Source: Bacillus sp. UNC438CL73TsuS30
GTDB taxonomy: Bacteria; Bacillota; Bacilli; Bacillales; Cytobacillaceae
Assembly: GCF_000482325.1 (NCBI RefSeq)
Contig: NZ_AXVA01000005.1
Location: 199,653-263,652 of the forward strand
DNA length: 64,000 bases
Direction: 5' to 3'
The notes under the pieces are model-generated. The model searched no databases. It worked only from the letters and a program-made list of their open reading frames with translations, and had not been told where the DNA came from. The translations under genes and the position numbers were made by a program. Positions 47,428-56,171 of this stretch are shown here, piece by piece; position 1 is the first letter of the stretch; each line of letters opens with the position of its first letter.

Positions 47428-48306
47428 ATGCCACAGTTCTTTTTGAATAAACGACTGATTGTTTTGCTTCTCAGCATTATTATTCTCGTGGCATTGATTG
47501 GGTTTTCTTTGAGGGAGAGGAGTAAACTTACCTGGCCGGAGCAGTTTGTTAAAGACTCGGTCGGCTGGGTTCAATCCCTGGTTTCAAAGCCTGCGTATGT
47601 TGTTGCAGGCTTTTTTGAAAATCTCAAGGATTTAGAAAGTACATATCAAGAAAATAAGGAATTAAAATCACGTGTCGAACAGATTGTCAGTCTTGAATCA
47701 CAGGTTCAAGATTTGAAAAAAGACAACGCAGATTTACGAAACGTTCTTGGTGAGAAAAAAACTCTGAGAGATTTTAAACCGCTGCCAGCTACAGTTATTG
47801 GCAGAAACCCTGATCGCTGGCATGAAATGATTATCATCGACAAAGGTAAAATCAATGGGATCAAGCAAAATATGGCGGTTGTTACCGCAAACGGACTAAT
47901 TGGAAAAGTGAAAAATGTCAATCAATTTAGTTCGACTGTTCAATTATTAAGTGCAATGGATCCGAAAAACCGGATATCAGCTGTCGTCCAAGGACAAAAA
48001 AATTCGTTTGGATTTGTTGAAGGCTTTGACAGCGAGAAAAAATTACTTCAAGTAAAAACCATCCCCTCTGGAGCGAAAATTAAGAAAGGACAAACCGTTG
48101 TCACCTCAGGTCTTGGCGGTGTGTTCCCAAAAGATTTGCCAATTGGGAAGGTAGTGGAAGTGAAACCGGACCAATATGGTCTGAATCAAACAGCATTAGT
48201 AAAACCTGGCGCGGATTTTTATGATATTCAAAATGTTTTGGTTATCACAAGAACGATGACTTCGCCTGATGTAGGACTGGTTGATAGTAAGGGGTTGGGA
48301 TTGTGA
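47428..48306 (+). CDS. mreC: MreC, rod-shape-determining protein
   Basis: MreC is a bitopic membrane protein that organises the elongasome outside the membrane. It has one N-terminal helix (about 10-26), a coiled coil (about 65-105; NLKDLESTYQENKELKSRVEQIVSLESQVQDLKKDNADLRN) and a beta-rich domain (110-280; KGIKQNMAVVTANGLIGKV...TIPSGAKIKKGQTVVTSGLGGVFPKDLPIG). Length is 292 aa. It overlaps mreD by 4 nt. Confidence 0.95.
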   Translation: MPQFFLNKRLIVLLLSIIILVALIGFSLRERSKLTWPEQFVKDSVGWVQSLVSKPAYVVAGFFENLKDLESTYQENKELKSRVEQIVSLESQVQDLKKDNADLRNVLGEKKTLRDFKPLPATVIGRNPDRWHEMIIIDKGKINGIKQNMAVVTANGLIGKVKNVNQFSSTVQLLSAMDPKNRISAVVQGQKNSFGFVEGFDSEKKLLQVKTIPSGAKIKKGQTVVTSGLGGVFPKDLPIGKVVEVKPDQYGLNQTALVKPGADFYDIQNVLVITRTMTSPDVGLVDSKGLGL

Positions 48307-48821
48307 AAAAATTCCTTCTTCCTCTTTTATTTTTGTTTTTATTTATATTAGAAAGTCTTTTTGTCCAATTAGTTCCTGCAGATCTTTTTGGACAAAGTAA
48401 AATGTGGGTTCCGCATTTTTTATTTTCGGCTGTTCTTTTTCTGACTATTTATGGCGGCAGAAAGTACGGCATTATTTATGGTGCTGTTTTTGGGCTGTTA
48501 TTTGATATTGTTTATACGGAAATCCTTGGAATTAATCTTTTTTTATATCCGTTTGTAGCTTATATCGTTGCAAAAATTATGCATGTATTGCAAAACAATA
48601 TTATTGTTGCATTTATCGTTTCTCTTTTCGGAATTGGGCTATTAGAGATTGGTGTGTACGAAATGGATTCCTTAATTCATGTGACACAGCTTAGTTTTAT
48701 GAGCTTTGTCCAAATGCGTATGTATCCAACCCTACTTTTTAATGCAATCTTTTTATTTCTGGCCGGCTATCCCTTCAAAAAATATTTTGAAAAATATTCT
48801 CAAGTATTACGGGACGAATAA
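48303..48821 (+). CDS. mreD: MreD, rod-shape-determining membrane protein
   Basis: MreD is a small polytopic elongasome component with about five membrane helices and the pattern YGAVFGLLFDIVYTEILGINLFLYPFVAYIVAKI. The start is GTG 48303, inside the end of mreC. Length (172 aa) matches Bacillus MreD. A terminator hairpin stands downstream, unlike a simple run-through into minC. Confidence 0.92.
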   Translation: MKKFLLPLLFLFLFILESLFVQLVPADLFGQSKMWVPHFLFSAVLFLTIYGGRKYGIIYGAVFGLLFDIVYTEILGINLFLYPFVAYIVAKIMHVLQNNIIVAFIVSLFGIGLLEIGVYEMDSLIHVTQLSFMSFVQMRMYPTLLFNAIFLFLAGYPFKKYFEKYSQVLRDE

Positions 48822-49096
48822 TGAATTAAAAAAGAGGAGAATAGACTGGGCTTGTCGAATTTATATAGTGCGTGTACTCTGACTCATTTAAATGCATGAT
48901 TTTCATGCATTTTTTGGCTGGAGAGAAAGTATAAACTTATTCTAAGTTAATACTTTCTTCCTGCGTATAAGTGCAACTACGCCTCTGTCTTCGCCCTTAC
49001 GGGCTCGCCAGTCGGCGAGTTTTCTTTAAATCCTTTGGGGTTTGTGTTTGATCGACGGCGCAGCCCTTTTCTTTAAACTTGAGGTGAAAATTCTCC
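48822..49096 (+). other. Hairpin-rich gap between mreD and minC
   Basis: Three hairpins follow one another. A terminator is made of AAATGCATGA (48890-48899), TCATGCATTT (48903-48912) and more T. AGAAAGTATAAACTTA (48924-48939) pairs 15/16 with 48943-48958 around a 3-nt loop. CTCGCC (49004-49009) pairs with GGCGAG (49014-49019), followed by TTTTCTTT. The segment 48961-49020 resembles dispersed repeats seen in other Bacillus genomes (recollection, not tested). The minC site GAGGTGA lies at 49081-49087. Confidence 0.65.
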
Positions 49097-49777
49097 ATGA
49101 AAAAACGACAAAATGTAACGATAAAGGGAACAAAGGAAGGCTTGGTCCTTCAACTAGATGACTGCTGTTCCTATGAGGAACTTAAAAAAGAACTGGATGA
49201 AAAGCTTTCTACTAACCTAAGAACCGAGGAAGACAGTCATTTCCTTGCGGTAAAGGTGAATGTAGGAAACCGATTTTTAAGTGATGATCAAAGAGAAGAA
49301 CTTAAAAACCTAATTCGGCAGAAAAAGAATTTGGTTGTTGATGATATTGAATCAAATGTAATTACGAAAGAGGAAGCGAAACGGTTAAAGGCTGTAGATG
49401 AAGTTGTAACGGTTTCAAGAATCATCCGCTCAGGCCAAGTATTAGAGGTTCCGGGGGATTTATTGTTGATTGGTGACGTAAACCCTGGAGGAACGGTTAT
49501 GGCTGGTGGTAATATTTTTATCATGGGAACATTAAAAGGAATTGCCCATGCAGGCTGTACAGGAAACGATGAAGCGATTATTGCCGCATCCAATATGAGG
49601 CCAACACAGTTAAGGATTAGCGATTGCTTAAATCGAGCACCCGACATCGTCCAAGAAAAAGAAAAACATGAAATGGAATGTGCCTACATAGATGAGGACC
49701 GAAAAATCAGCGTAGATAGATTACAAGCTTTAATACATTTAAGACCTAATTTAACTAGATTAGAAGGGGGACAATAA
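49097..49777 (+). CDS. minC: MinC, septum-site inhibitor
   Basis: MinC blocks FtsZ assembly away from midcell. The N-terminal FtsZ-interacting domain (1-105) leads to a C-terminal beta-helix domain with repeated Gly turns ([37 protein letters not shown]). This domain binds MinD and itself. Length is 226 aa. MinD starts 1 bp after the stop. Confidence 0.96.
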   Translation: MKKRQNVTIKGTKEGLVLQLDDCCSYEELKKELDEKLSTNLRTEEDSHFLAVKVNVGNRFLSDDQREELKNLIRQKKNLVVDDIESNVITKEEAKRLKAVDEVVTVSRIIRSGQVLEVPGDLLLIGDVNPGGTVMAGGNIFIMGTLKGIAHAGCTGNDEAIIAASNMRPTQLRISDCLNRAPDIVQEKEKHEMECAYIDEDRKISVDRLQALIHLRPNLTRLEGGQ

Positions 49778-49778
49778 A

Positions 49779-50582
49779 GTGGGGGAAGCTATAGTAATTA
49801 CATCTGGTAAGGGTGGCGTCGGCAAAACAACGACTTCTGCTAATATTGGGACATCTCTGGCCCTTCAAGGAAAAAAGGTTTGCTTAGTCGATACAGATAT
49901 TGGTCTTCGTAACTTGGATGTTGTGATGGGACTCGAGAATCGTATTATCTATGACCTTGTTGATGTTATTGAGAAAAGATGTAAGATTCATCAAGCCTTG
50001 GTCAAGGACAAACGCTTTGATGATTTATTGTATTTGTTGCCTGCCGCTCAGACTGTTGATAAATCTGCGGTGAAACCTGAGCAAATGAAAGAGTTAATTA
50101 CCCAACTAAAACAAGACTATGATTATATTATCATCGATTGCCCGGCTGGTATTGAGCAGGGCTTTCAGAATGCTGTTGCCGGGGCTGATAAAGCGATTGT
50201 GATTACTACCCCAGAGGCTTCTGCTATTCGTGATGCGGACCGGGTGATCGGTCTTCTTGAAAAAGAACAACATATGGAGCCGCCGAAATTAGTGATTAAC
50301 CGGATTCGTAACCAAATGATGAAAAATGGCGATATGCTGGATGTCGATGAAATAACCCAGCATTTGTCGATTGAGCTTTTTGGGATTGTGGCGGATGATG
50401 AGGAAGTCATTCGCGCAAGCAATCACGGGGAGCCGATTGCGATGGATCCAAACAGTAAAGCATCGCTTGCATATCGGAATATTGCCAGAAGAATTCTAGG
50501 CGAATCCATTCCTCTCCAGTCTTTAGAAGAACCGAATAAAGGTATGTTTACAAGGCTTAAAAAGTTTTTCGGTGTAAGATAA
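49779..50582 (+). CDS. minD: MinD, septum-site ATPase
   Basis: MinD is a ParA/MinD-type ATPase that binds the membrane as a dimer and recruits MinC. The deviant Walker A is KGGVGKTT (11-18) with the signature Lys11. Switch I (DTDIGLRNLD) and DCPAGIEQGFQ follow. The C-terminal amphipathic helix NKGMFTRLKKFFGVR is the membrane anchor. The start is GTG 49779, and the ribosome site AAGGGGG lies in minC. Length is 267 aa. Confidence 0.97.
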   Translation: MGEAIVITSGKGGVGKTTTSANIGTSLALQGKKVCLVDTDIGLRNLDVVMGLENRIIYDLVDVIEKRCKIHQALVKDKRFDDLLYLLPAAQTVDKSAVKPEQMKELITQLKQDYDYIIIDCPAGIEQGFQNAVAGADKAIVITTPEASAIRDADRVIGLLEKEQHMEPPKLVINRIRNQMMKNGDMLDVDEITQHLSIELFGIVADDEEVIRASNHGEPIAMDPNSKASLAYRNIARRILGESIPLQSLEEPNKGMFTRLKKFFGVR

Positions 50583-50595
50583 TTTATACATTTGT

Positions 50596-50631
50596 AAGTC
50601 TGTTCACAGGGCGTGGACAGGCTTTTTTGTT
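50596..50631 (+). terminator. Terminator after minD
   Basis: The 12-nt arms 50596-50607 and 50613-50624 pair fully with two G-U pairs and a 5-nt loop, followed by a T run. Confidence 0.88.
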
Positions 50632-50715
50632 TTGGTATTTCTTTTCATATTTCCATAAATACCTTTCACTTCAAACCTACATGTCCAGACAACAAACCAA
50701 GGATTTTTTTAAGAG

Positions 50716-50744
50716 TCATACTCCTTAAATCTCTTTCATAAACT
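50716..50744 (+). promoter_or_regulatory. Predicted sigmaE promoter of the spoIVF operon
   Basis: TCATACT (50716-50722), a 14-bp spacer and CATAAACT (50737-50744) match KMATATT-N14-CATACAnT with one mismatch in each box. The spoIVF operon is under sigmaE in B. subtilis. Confidence 0.78.
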
Positions 50745-50775
50745 TGTACAAAAAGTGGGAAAAGGGTTGATGGAT

Positions 50776-51558
50776 ATGGCGCGGTCGACACCGGATGAAA
50801 TACGCAAAAGAATCAATAAACGGAAAAAAGAACTAGGCATGCAAGAAAAGAATCCAGACCGCCAACTGGCTTGGCCTGGGGAAGAAGAAAAGTACGGATT
50901 CAATCAGGTATCTTCCTATGGAAGTGGACCTGATGACGAAGGGCACCCGCTGTTTCGCATGGAAGTATTTATTTTTAAAATACTGGCTTCAGCGTGTCTT
51001 TTTTTAGTAGTTGCGATTTTGTTTCGAAATCATACCGCAACATTTGATCAAGCCAGGGATGTAGTCCGAACCACAATGGACAAGGAGTTTAAATTTGCCG
51101 TGGTATCCCAGTGGTATGAAGAAAAGTTTGGCAAGCCACTTGCTTTGCTGCCTTTCAATGAACCGAAAAAAGAAAAGCAAACGGAAACAGAAACAGCAGA
51201 AAAGCCAGCTTTGCCTGCAACTGGTAAAGTTCTAGAAAACTTTGAGAAAAACGGCCAGGGGATTATGATTGAAACGGCAAACGGAGCGTCGGTCAGAGCG
51301 ATGAATGGGGGAACAGTTACATTTTCAGGTGTAAAGGATGGTATCGGTAAGACCGTCATTATCCAGCACTCCGATGGAACAGAAACCTGGTATGGTAACT
51401 TAACCGACATTCAAGTCAAACTTTATGATTATGTGGAAAAAAGAAAAGTGGTCGGAACGGTATCATCGAGTGAAGAGAAATCAAAGGGTAAGTACTATTT
51501 TGCCATTAAAAAAGGGGATGATTTTATCGACCCGGTCCAGGTGATCCGCTTTGAGTAG
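50776..51558 (+). CDS. spoIVFA: SpoIVFA, regulator of the SpoIVFB protease
   Basis: SpoIVFA holds SpoIVFB and BofA in the outer forespore membrane and keeps the protease inactive until SpoIVB cuts it. A basic N-terminus (MARSTPDEIRKRINKRKKELG) precedes one membrane helix (about 65-85). A LytM/M23-like domain lies at about 155-260 (GIMIETANGASVRAMNGGTVTFSG...VIIQHSDGTETWYGNL), without the metal-binding His/Asp set. ATG 50776 lies 9 nt after AAAAGGG; starts at 50755 and 50770 are possible. It overlaps spoIVFB by 8 nt. Confidence 0.9.
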   Translation: MARSTPDEIRKRINKRKKELGMQEKNPDRQLAWPGEEEKYGFNQVSSYGSGPDDEGHPLFRMEVFIFKILASACLFLVVAILFRNHTATFDQARDVVRTTMDKEFKFAVVSQWYEEKFGKPLALLPFNEPKKEKQTETETAEKPALPATGKVLENFEKNGQGIMIETANGASVRAMNGGTVTFSGVKDGIGKTVIIQHSDGTETWYGNLTDIQVKLYDYVEKRKVVGTVSSSEEKSKGKYYFAIKKGDDFIDPVQVIRFE

Positions 51559-52417
51559 AGTGAGAGATTTACTTCAACACGTTTATATTCATCCGCTGTT
51601 ATGGATTGTTGTCGCACTATCGATTGCAACAGCACATTTTCGAGAGGTTTGTCTCTTGTTAGGAATTATTTTTATACATGAAATGGGGCATGCAGCTGCA
51701 GCTTCATTTTTTTCATGGAGAATAAAAAAAATAACGCTCCTGCCGTTTGGCGGGGTCGCTGAAATGGATGAACACGGCAATCGTCCGTTAAAGGAAGAGA
51801 CCATTGTCGTCCTCGCAGGCCCTTTGCAGCATGTATGGATGGTGGGCCTTGGCTTTTTGCTTTATTCCTTTTCCTTAGTCCCTGCGGATTTATTTTATTT
51901 ATTTTTTCAATACAATTTAATGATTTTCATCTTTAATCTCTTTCCGGTATGGCCGCTTGATGGCGGTAAGTTAGTTTTTTTATTCATGTCACTCAAAAAA
52001 TCGTTTCCATTCGCGCACCGTGTCACCTTGCAGATTTCCTTTTTCAGTCTTACCATTTTCTCGTTGCTGATACTTTTTACCGCTCCGTATCATCTCAATG
52101 TCTGGGTGGTCATCGCGTTTCTGTATTTCTCGCTTTACCACGAGTGGAAGCAGCGTCGCTATATTTTCATGCGCTTTCTGCTTGAACGCTATTACGGCAA
52201 GAAAAGTGATCTACACTTATTAAAACCGATTCAAGCGAACGAACATGATTTGTTAATTCATGTCCTCGAAAAATTTCAACGCGGCTGCAAGCATCCGATT
52301 ATTGTTGAGGGGAACGGCATGGAAAAAGGAATGTTAGATGAAAATGAGCTGTTGCACGCTTATTTCACAGAAAAACGCTTAACCGACAAAGTCAGTGATT
52401 TGCTGTTTATGTTTTAA
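51551..52417 (+). CDS. spoIVFB: SpoIVFB, intramembrane metalloprotease for pro-sigmaK
   Basis: SpoIVFB is the site-2-protease-type enzyme that releases sigmaK from its precursor in the mother cell. The zinc motif is HEMGH (His43, Glu44, His47) and the third ligand is Asp137 in NLFPVWPLDGGK, the same numbers as in B. subtilis. Six membrane helices precede a CBS-like C-terminal domain (about 215-288). The start is TTG 51551, 5 nt after AGGTGAT, overlapping spoIVFA. Length is 288 aa. Its product should in turn drive the gerE promoter found at 1116. Confidence 0.96.
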   Translation: MSRVRDLLQHVYIHPLLWIVVALSIATAHFREVCLLLGIIFIHEMGHAAAASFFSWRIKKITLLPFGGVAEMDEHGNRPLKEETIVVLAGPLQHVWMVGLGFLLYSFSLVPADLFYLFFQYNLMIFIFNLFPVWPLDGGKLVFLFMSLKKSFPFAHRVTLQISFFSLTIFSLLILFTAPYHLNVWVVIAFLYFSLYHEWKQRRYIFMRFLLERYYGKKSDLHLLKPIQANEHDLLIHVLEKFQRGCKHPIIVEGNGMEKGMLDENELLHAYFTEKRLTDKVSDLLFMF

Positions 52418-52440
52418 GCCCCTGTTGAAGGGGCTTTTCG
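52416..52440 (+). terminator. Terminator after spoIVFB
   Basis: AAGCCCCT (52416-52423) pairs with AGGGGCTT (52429-52436), followed by TT. It begins inside the stop codon. Confidence 0.85.
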
Positions 52441-52454
52441 TTTGAAAGAGCAGC

Positions 52455-52722
52455 TGTTCCGCCAATAGGCGTAGTCTATCCGCTAGTAAGAGCAGGCTCC
52501 GCCAATAAGCGTAGTCTAAACGCCAGTAAGAGGAGCTTATCCGCCAGTTAGCGTAGTCTATCCTCCAGTAAGAGCAGGCTCCGCCAATAGGCGTAGTCTA
52601 TCCGCCAGTAAGAGGAGCTTATCCGCCAATTAGCGTAGTCTATCCGCCAGTAAGAGGAGCTTATCCGCCAATAAGCGTAGTCTATACGCCAATAAGGGCA
52701 TCCTATCCGCCAGTTGGCTCTC
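52455..52722. repeat. Tandem repeat array with alternating 40- and 42-bp units
   Basis: The core gcgtagtct recurs with gtagtct at 52471, 52511, 52553, 52593, 52635 and 52677, so spacings are 40, 42, 40, 42 and 42 bp. Units alternate between an agagcaggct and an agaggagcttat connector, around CCGCCAATA/CCGCCAGTAAG. It covers nearly the whole gap between spoIVFB and rng; no ORF is supported. It is unrelated in sequence to the array at 1-478. Confidence 0.93.
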
Positions 52723-52775
52723 CTCCTCTAAAAAGGGTATAATAAATGCATCATAAATAAAGTGGGGCCGCCCGA

Positions 52776-54230
52776 TTGGATCAATTAATTATCAATTATC
52801 ATTCAAGAGAAAAAAGATTTGCCTTCATGCGAAATCATAAGGTGGAAAAAATGGTGTTTGACCGGCCAGAGCAGCGATCTTTGGTCGGTAATATTTATTA
52901 TGGGACCGTTTCAAAGGTACTCCCCGGAATGAATGCTGTATTTATCGACATTGGCGAAGAAAAACACGCCTATTTGCACCGGGACCTGCTTCCTTCCTAT
53001 GTTTTATCATTAGATAAAATAAAAGAAAAAAAGGGCATCTCTACATTTGTTCATCAAGGTGAAAAACTGCTCGTACAGGTGAACAAAGATGCAACAGGAA
53101 CTAAAGGGATGCGGGTAACAGGGATTATTGAAATCCAGGGGAATCAACTGATCTATATGCCGCAAGGCCGCTATGTGGCGGTGTCGAAAAAAATTGCCGA
53201 TGATCACGAGAAAGCCAGACTCCGCCGGGTGGGCCATCAGCTCAAAACAGCGGACGAGGGAATTATTTTTCGCACCTCAAGTTTATTTGCAACAGAAGAA
53301 GCAATACATCAAGAACTTGAACAACTGAGAGTTCAACATCTTGAATTAATGAAGCAGGCTGAAACCTTTAAAAAGCCCGGGTTGATTTTTCAAAAAGATA
53401 CGTTCGTTGAAATGCTAATCGAAGTGATGGTAAATATGGATAACGGCGAAGTCATCGTAGATGATCTGCCATTAAAAGGAATATTAGATGAACACAATCA
53501 AAACACCACTGTAAGTTATTACGGAGGAAAAGAGAATATTTTCGCAGTGAACCGGGTTGAGCATGAAATCGACAAAGCGCTCAAACGAGTCGTTTGGCTC
53601 GAAAATGGTTCCTATCTCATTTTCGATGAAACGGAAGCCTTAACGATTATTGATGTGAATACTGGCAAGTTCTCTGGAAAAAGCGACTATCAGGAAACCG
53701 TATTAAAAACAAACCTCTTGGCAGCAAAGGAAATTTGCCGGCAGCTGCGCCTTCGTGATATTGGCGGCATAGTCCTGATTGATTTTATTGATATGCATCG
53801 CGAGCAGGACAAGCAGTCGGTACTGAATGTTTTTGAACAGAATAAAGATGAGAATCGTATTAAATTGATAGGATATACACCACTAGGCATTTTGCAGCTG
53901 ACACGAAAGAAAACAAAGGTTTCCTTGTCAGAAGCGTTAACGGTAAAATGTCCCGTTTGTGAGGGGACGGGCAGGATTTTAAGTCCGGAAACGGTGGCTT
54001 TCCGGCTTGAAAGGGAATTAGTCGAGCACCGGAACGGAGATATTGAAGCGGTGCTGGTGGAAACAACGAAAGAGGTAAAAAATGCAATAGAGCATCACCT
54101 TGAATTCTTAGAGGAATCTCTTAAATTTAAAGTTTATTTTTCCCTGAAGCCAAGTCCAAGCCATTATTATCTATTAAAACAATTTGGTGAAGAAACTGAG
54201 ATGGCCCAAAAAGCTGGCGATTTCTATTGA
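52776..54230 (+). CDS. rng: Ribonuclease E/G family protein
   Basis: This is an RNase G-type endoribonuclease, acting on 5'-monophosphate RNA in rRNA and mRNA processing. The N-terminal S1-like domain (about 38-125; GNIYYGTVSKVLPGMNAVFIDIGEEKHAYLH) and the catalytic DNase-I-like part are visible. Catalytic aspartates lie in LTIIDVNTG and GGIVLIDFIDM. The zinc-link motif CPVCEGTGR (about 392) is present. The start is TTG 52776 after a GGGG site. B. subtilis lacks this gene between spoIVFB and rplU. Length is 484 aa. Confidence 0.92.
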   Translation: MDQLIINYHSREKRFAFMRNHKVEKMVFDRPEQRSLVGNIYYGTVSKVLPGMNAVFIDIGEEKHAYLHRDLLPSYVLSLDKIKEKKGISTFVHQGEKLLVQVNKDATGTKGMRVTGIIEIQGNQLIYMPQGRYVAVSKKIADDHEKARLRRVGHQLKTADEGIIFRTSSLFATEEAIHQELEQLRVQHLELMKQAETFKKPGLIFQKDTFVEMLIEVMVNMDNGEVIVDDLPLKGILDEHNQNTTVSYYGGKENIFAVNRVEHEIDKALKRVVWLENGSYLIFDETEALTIIDVNTGKFSGKSDYQETVLKTNLLAAKEICRQLRLRDIGGIVLIDFIDMHREQDKQSVLNVFEQNKDENRIKLIGYTPLGILQLTRKKTKVSLSEALTVKCPVCEGTGRILSPETVAFRLERELVEHRNGDIEAVLVETTKEVKNAIEHHLEFLEESLKFKVYFSLKPSPSHYYLLKQFGEETEMAQKAGDFY

Positions 54231-54256
54231 CACTTTCGTTTAAAATATGTTAGTAT
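54227..54256 (+). promoter_or_regulatory. Promoter of the rplU operon
   Basis: TTGACA (54227-54232), an 18-bp spacer and TAGTAT (54251-54256). The -35 overlaps the rng stop codon. Confidence 0.6.
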
Positions 54257-54261
54257 CTTAA

Positions 54262-54373
54262 TGTTATGTTTGTAGCACCCGTGCTACAACCGCACAGAAC
54301 AGGTAGTAAGTTTTATGCTTAAAGCATAGACGCCTGTGTATGGCGAGTCTGAGTTTATAAGGAGGTGCAGTTC
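54262..54373 (+). promoter_or_regulatory. Ribosomal protein L21 leader RNA
   Basis: The transcribed leader before rplU contains the hairpin TTGTAGCAC-CC-GTGCTACAA and the later GGTAGTAAG, GCTTAAAGC and GGCGAGTCTGAG segments. It ends at AAGGAGGTG. This arrangement fits the Firmicute L21 leader family, thought to let L21 or L27 repress its own operon. The exact consensus could not be aligned here. Confidence 0.75.
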
Positions 54374-54682
54374 ATGTACGCAATTATCGAAACTGGCGGT
54401 AAGCAATTGAAAGTTGAAGAAGGCCAAGCAATCTACATTGAAAAATTAGATGCTGAAGCTGGTGAAACAGTTACTTTTGACAAGGTCCTTTTCGTTGGCG
54501 GTGAAGATGTAAAAGTAGGAAGCCCTGTTGTTGCAGGCGCTACAGTTACAGCTAAAGTTGAAAAACAAGGCCGTGCGAAGAAAATCATTGTTTTCAAGTA
54601 CAAAGCAAAGAAAAACAACCGTAAGAAGCAAGGTCATCGTCAACCTTACACTAAAGTAGTCATCGAAAAAATCAACGCGTAA
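54374..54682 (+). CDS. rplU: 50S ribosomal protein L21
   Basis: L21 binds 23S rRNA in the large subunit. [25 protein letters not shown] and the basic end [22 protein letters not shown] are typical. ATG 54374 follows AAGGAGGTG; a GTG at 54365 lies inside that site. Length is 102 aa. It is first in rplU-prp-rpmA. Confidence 0.98.
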   Translation: MYAIIETGGKQLKVEEGQAIYIEKLDAEAGETVTFDKVLFVGGEDVKVGSPVVAGATVTAKVEKQGRAKKIIVFKYKAKKNNRKKQGHRQPYTKVVIEKINA

Positions 54683-54697
54683 GGTGTTGAACGATAG

Positions 54698-55039
54698 ATG
54701 ATTGGAATTACGATTGATCGTAATCATTCCGGTGAAATTCAATCCTTCGAAATAAGCGGACATGCTTTTTTTGCCGACCGCGGCAAGGATATCGTCTGTG
54801 CAGGCGCATCTGCCGTTTCAGTTGGAGCAATCAATGCTGTTCATGCCATTACAGGCGTGACACCAATGATTGAACAGGGAGATGGTTTTCTCCGCTGTGT
54901 CATTCCTGATCATTTATCAGCTGACATACATGAGAAAATCCAGATTCTTCTCGAAGGTATGGTCGTTTCATTACGAACGATTGAAGAAGAGTACGGAACG
55001 CACATAAAAATTACCTTCAAAAAGCAGGAGGTGGAATAA
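54698..55039 (+). CDS. prp: Ribosomal-processing cysteine protease Prp (YsxB)
   Basis: Prp removes the N-terminal extension of L27. The catalytic pair is His22 (SGHAFFA) and Cys34 (DIVCAGASAV), at the numbering known for the family. Length is 113 aa. It lies between L21 and L27, whose gene starts directly after the stop and encodes a matching cleavage site. Confidence 0.95.
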   Translation: MIGITIDRNHSGEIQSFEISGHAFFADRGKDIVCAGASAVSVGAINAVHAITGVTPMIEQGDGFLRCVIPDHLSADIHEKIQILLEGMVVSLRTIEEEYGTHIKITFKKQEVE

Positions 55040-55333
<294 letters not shown>

Positions 55334-55342
55334 GCTTTTAAT

Positions 55343-55378
55343 AAAACTCTAACCGGTTGGTTAGAGTTTTATTTTTGC
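55343..55378 (+). terminator. Terminator after rpmA
   Basis: AAAACTCTAACC (55343-55354) pairs perfectly with GGTTAGAGTTTT (55359-55370), loop GGTT, T tail. Confidence 0.93.
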
Positions 55379-55564
55379 AGATGTGAGAAAAAATTGCCAA
55401 TTGGAATGATGGGAAATCATCCGAAACTCCATAAGTACTTCTTCATAAAAGCCGCTTTTTTTCCTCATTTGGACATAATTCGCAAAAAAACGCTTACTCA
55501 TGGTTGCTTTTTTGATATACTATCAGAAAACGGTTATCGGACAATTAATGTGGGAGTGCTGGGA

Positions 55565-56110
55565 ATGAAGGATTTAGATATTGTTGAAGTGCTTCGGCAT
55601 TCGCGGCACGATTGGTTAAATCGGCTGCAATTGATAAAAGGAAATTTAGATTTAAATAAAATTGATCGGGCTAAAGAAATCATTGATGAGATCGTTATTG
55701 ACACGCAGCAGGAATCAAAGCTCTCCAATTTACAGATGCCGATGTTTGCTTCATTGCTTTTAAAATCCAATTGGGATCAACAACATTTTCAGCTTGAATT
55801 TGAGGTTCTTTCCGATGGGGATTTTATAAAAATAGATGATGTATTATTAACAAATTGGACAAAGTCCTTATTTTTACATTTAAATCAAGCAGTTGAAGTT
55901 TTTAGTGAAAACCATTTATCGATTACCATTGACCCGCAAATTGATGGTGCTCGTTTCTTTTTCGATTTTAGCGGGATAATAATAAAAAGTGAACTGATTG
56001 AACAATTCCTTTCTGAAACCCAAGGACCTGAACTGGTTCATGAGATAAAGGAATTTTCTGAAAACGAACTCGCATTAGAAGTTTTTATGCCTTTTTTAAA
56101 AAGAGGATAG
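55565..56110 (+). CDS. spo0B: Spo0B, sporulation phosphotransferase
   Basis: Spo0B passes phosphate from Spo0F to Spo0A in the sporulation phosphorelay. The N-terminal helical hairpin has the active histidine His15 in [16 protein letters not shown]. The C-terminal part has a degenerate kinase-ATPase fold. ATG 55565 follows GGGAG and aligns with the family; the open frame back to 55394 contains sequence unlike Spo0B. Length is 181 aa (B. subtilis 192). It precedes obg, as in B. subtilis. Confidence 0.92.
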   Translation: MKDLDIVEVLRHSRHDWLNRLQLIKGNLDLNKIDRAKEIIDEIVIDTQQESKLSNLQMPMFASLLLKSNWDQQHFQLEFEVLSDGDFIKIDDVLLTNWTKSLFLHLNQAVEVFSENHLSITIDPQIDGARFFFDFSGIIIKSELIEQFLSETQGPELVHEIKEFSENELALEVFMPFLKRG

Positions 56111-56171
56111 GGCTTCGCGATTCTCGTTGGTAGATCAGTTTGTTAAATGCAGACGGGAGGTCTACAACAAA

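Noticed and set aside
50755..50775. Upstream GTG start for spoIVFA
   Set aside because: The AAAAGGG ribosome site lies inside this extension, so translation should begin at 50776 (or 50770).
55394..55564. N-terminal extension of Spo0B
   Set aside because: Open frame only; it begins just after the rpmA terminator, is not like Spo0B, and would place the active His far from the N-terminus.
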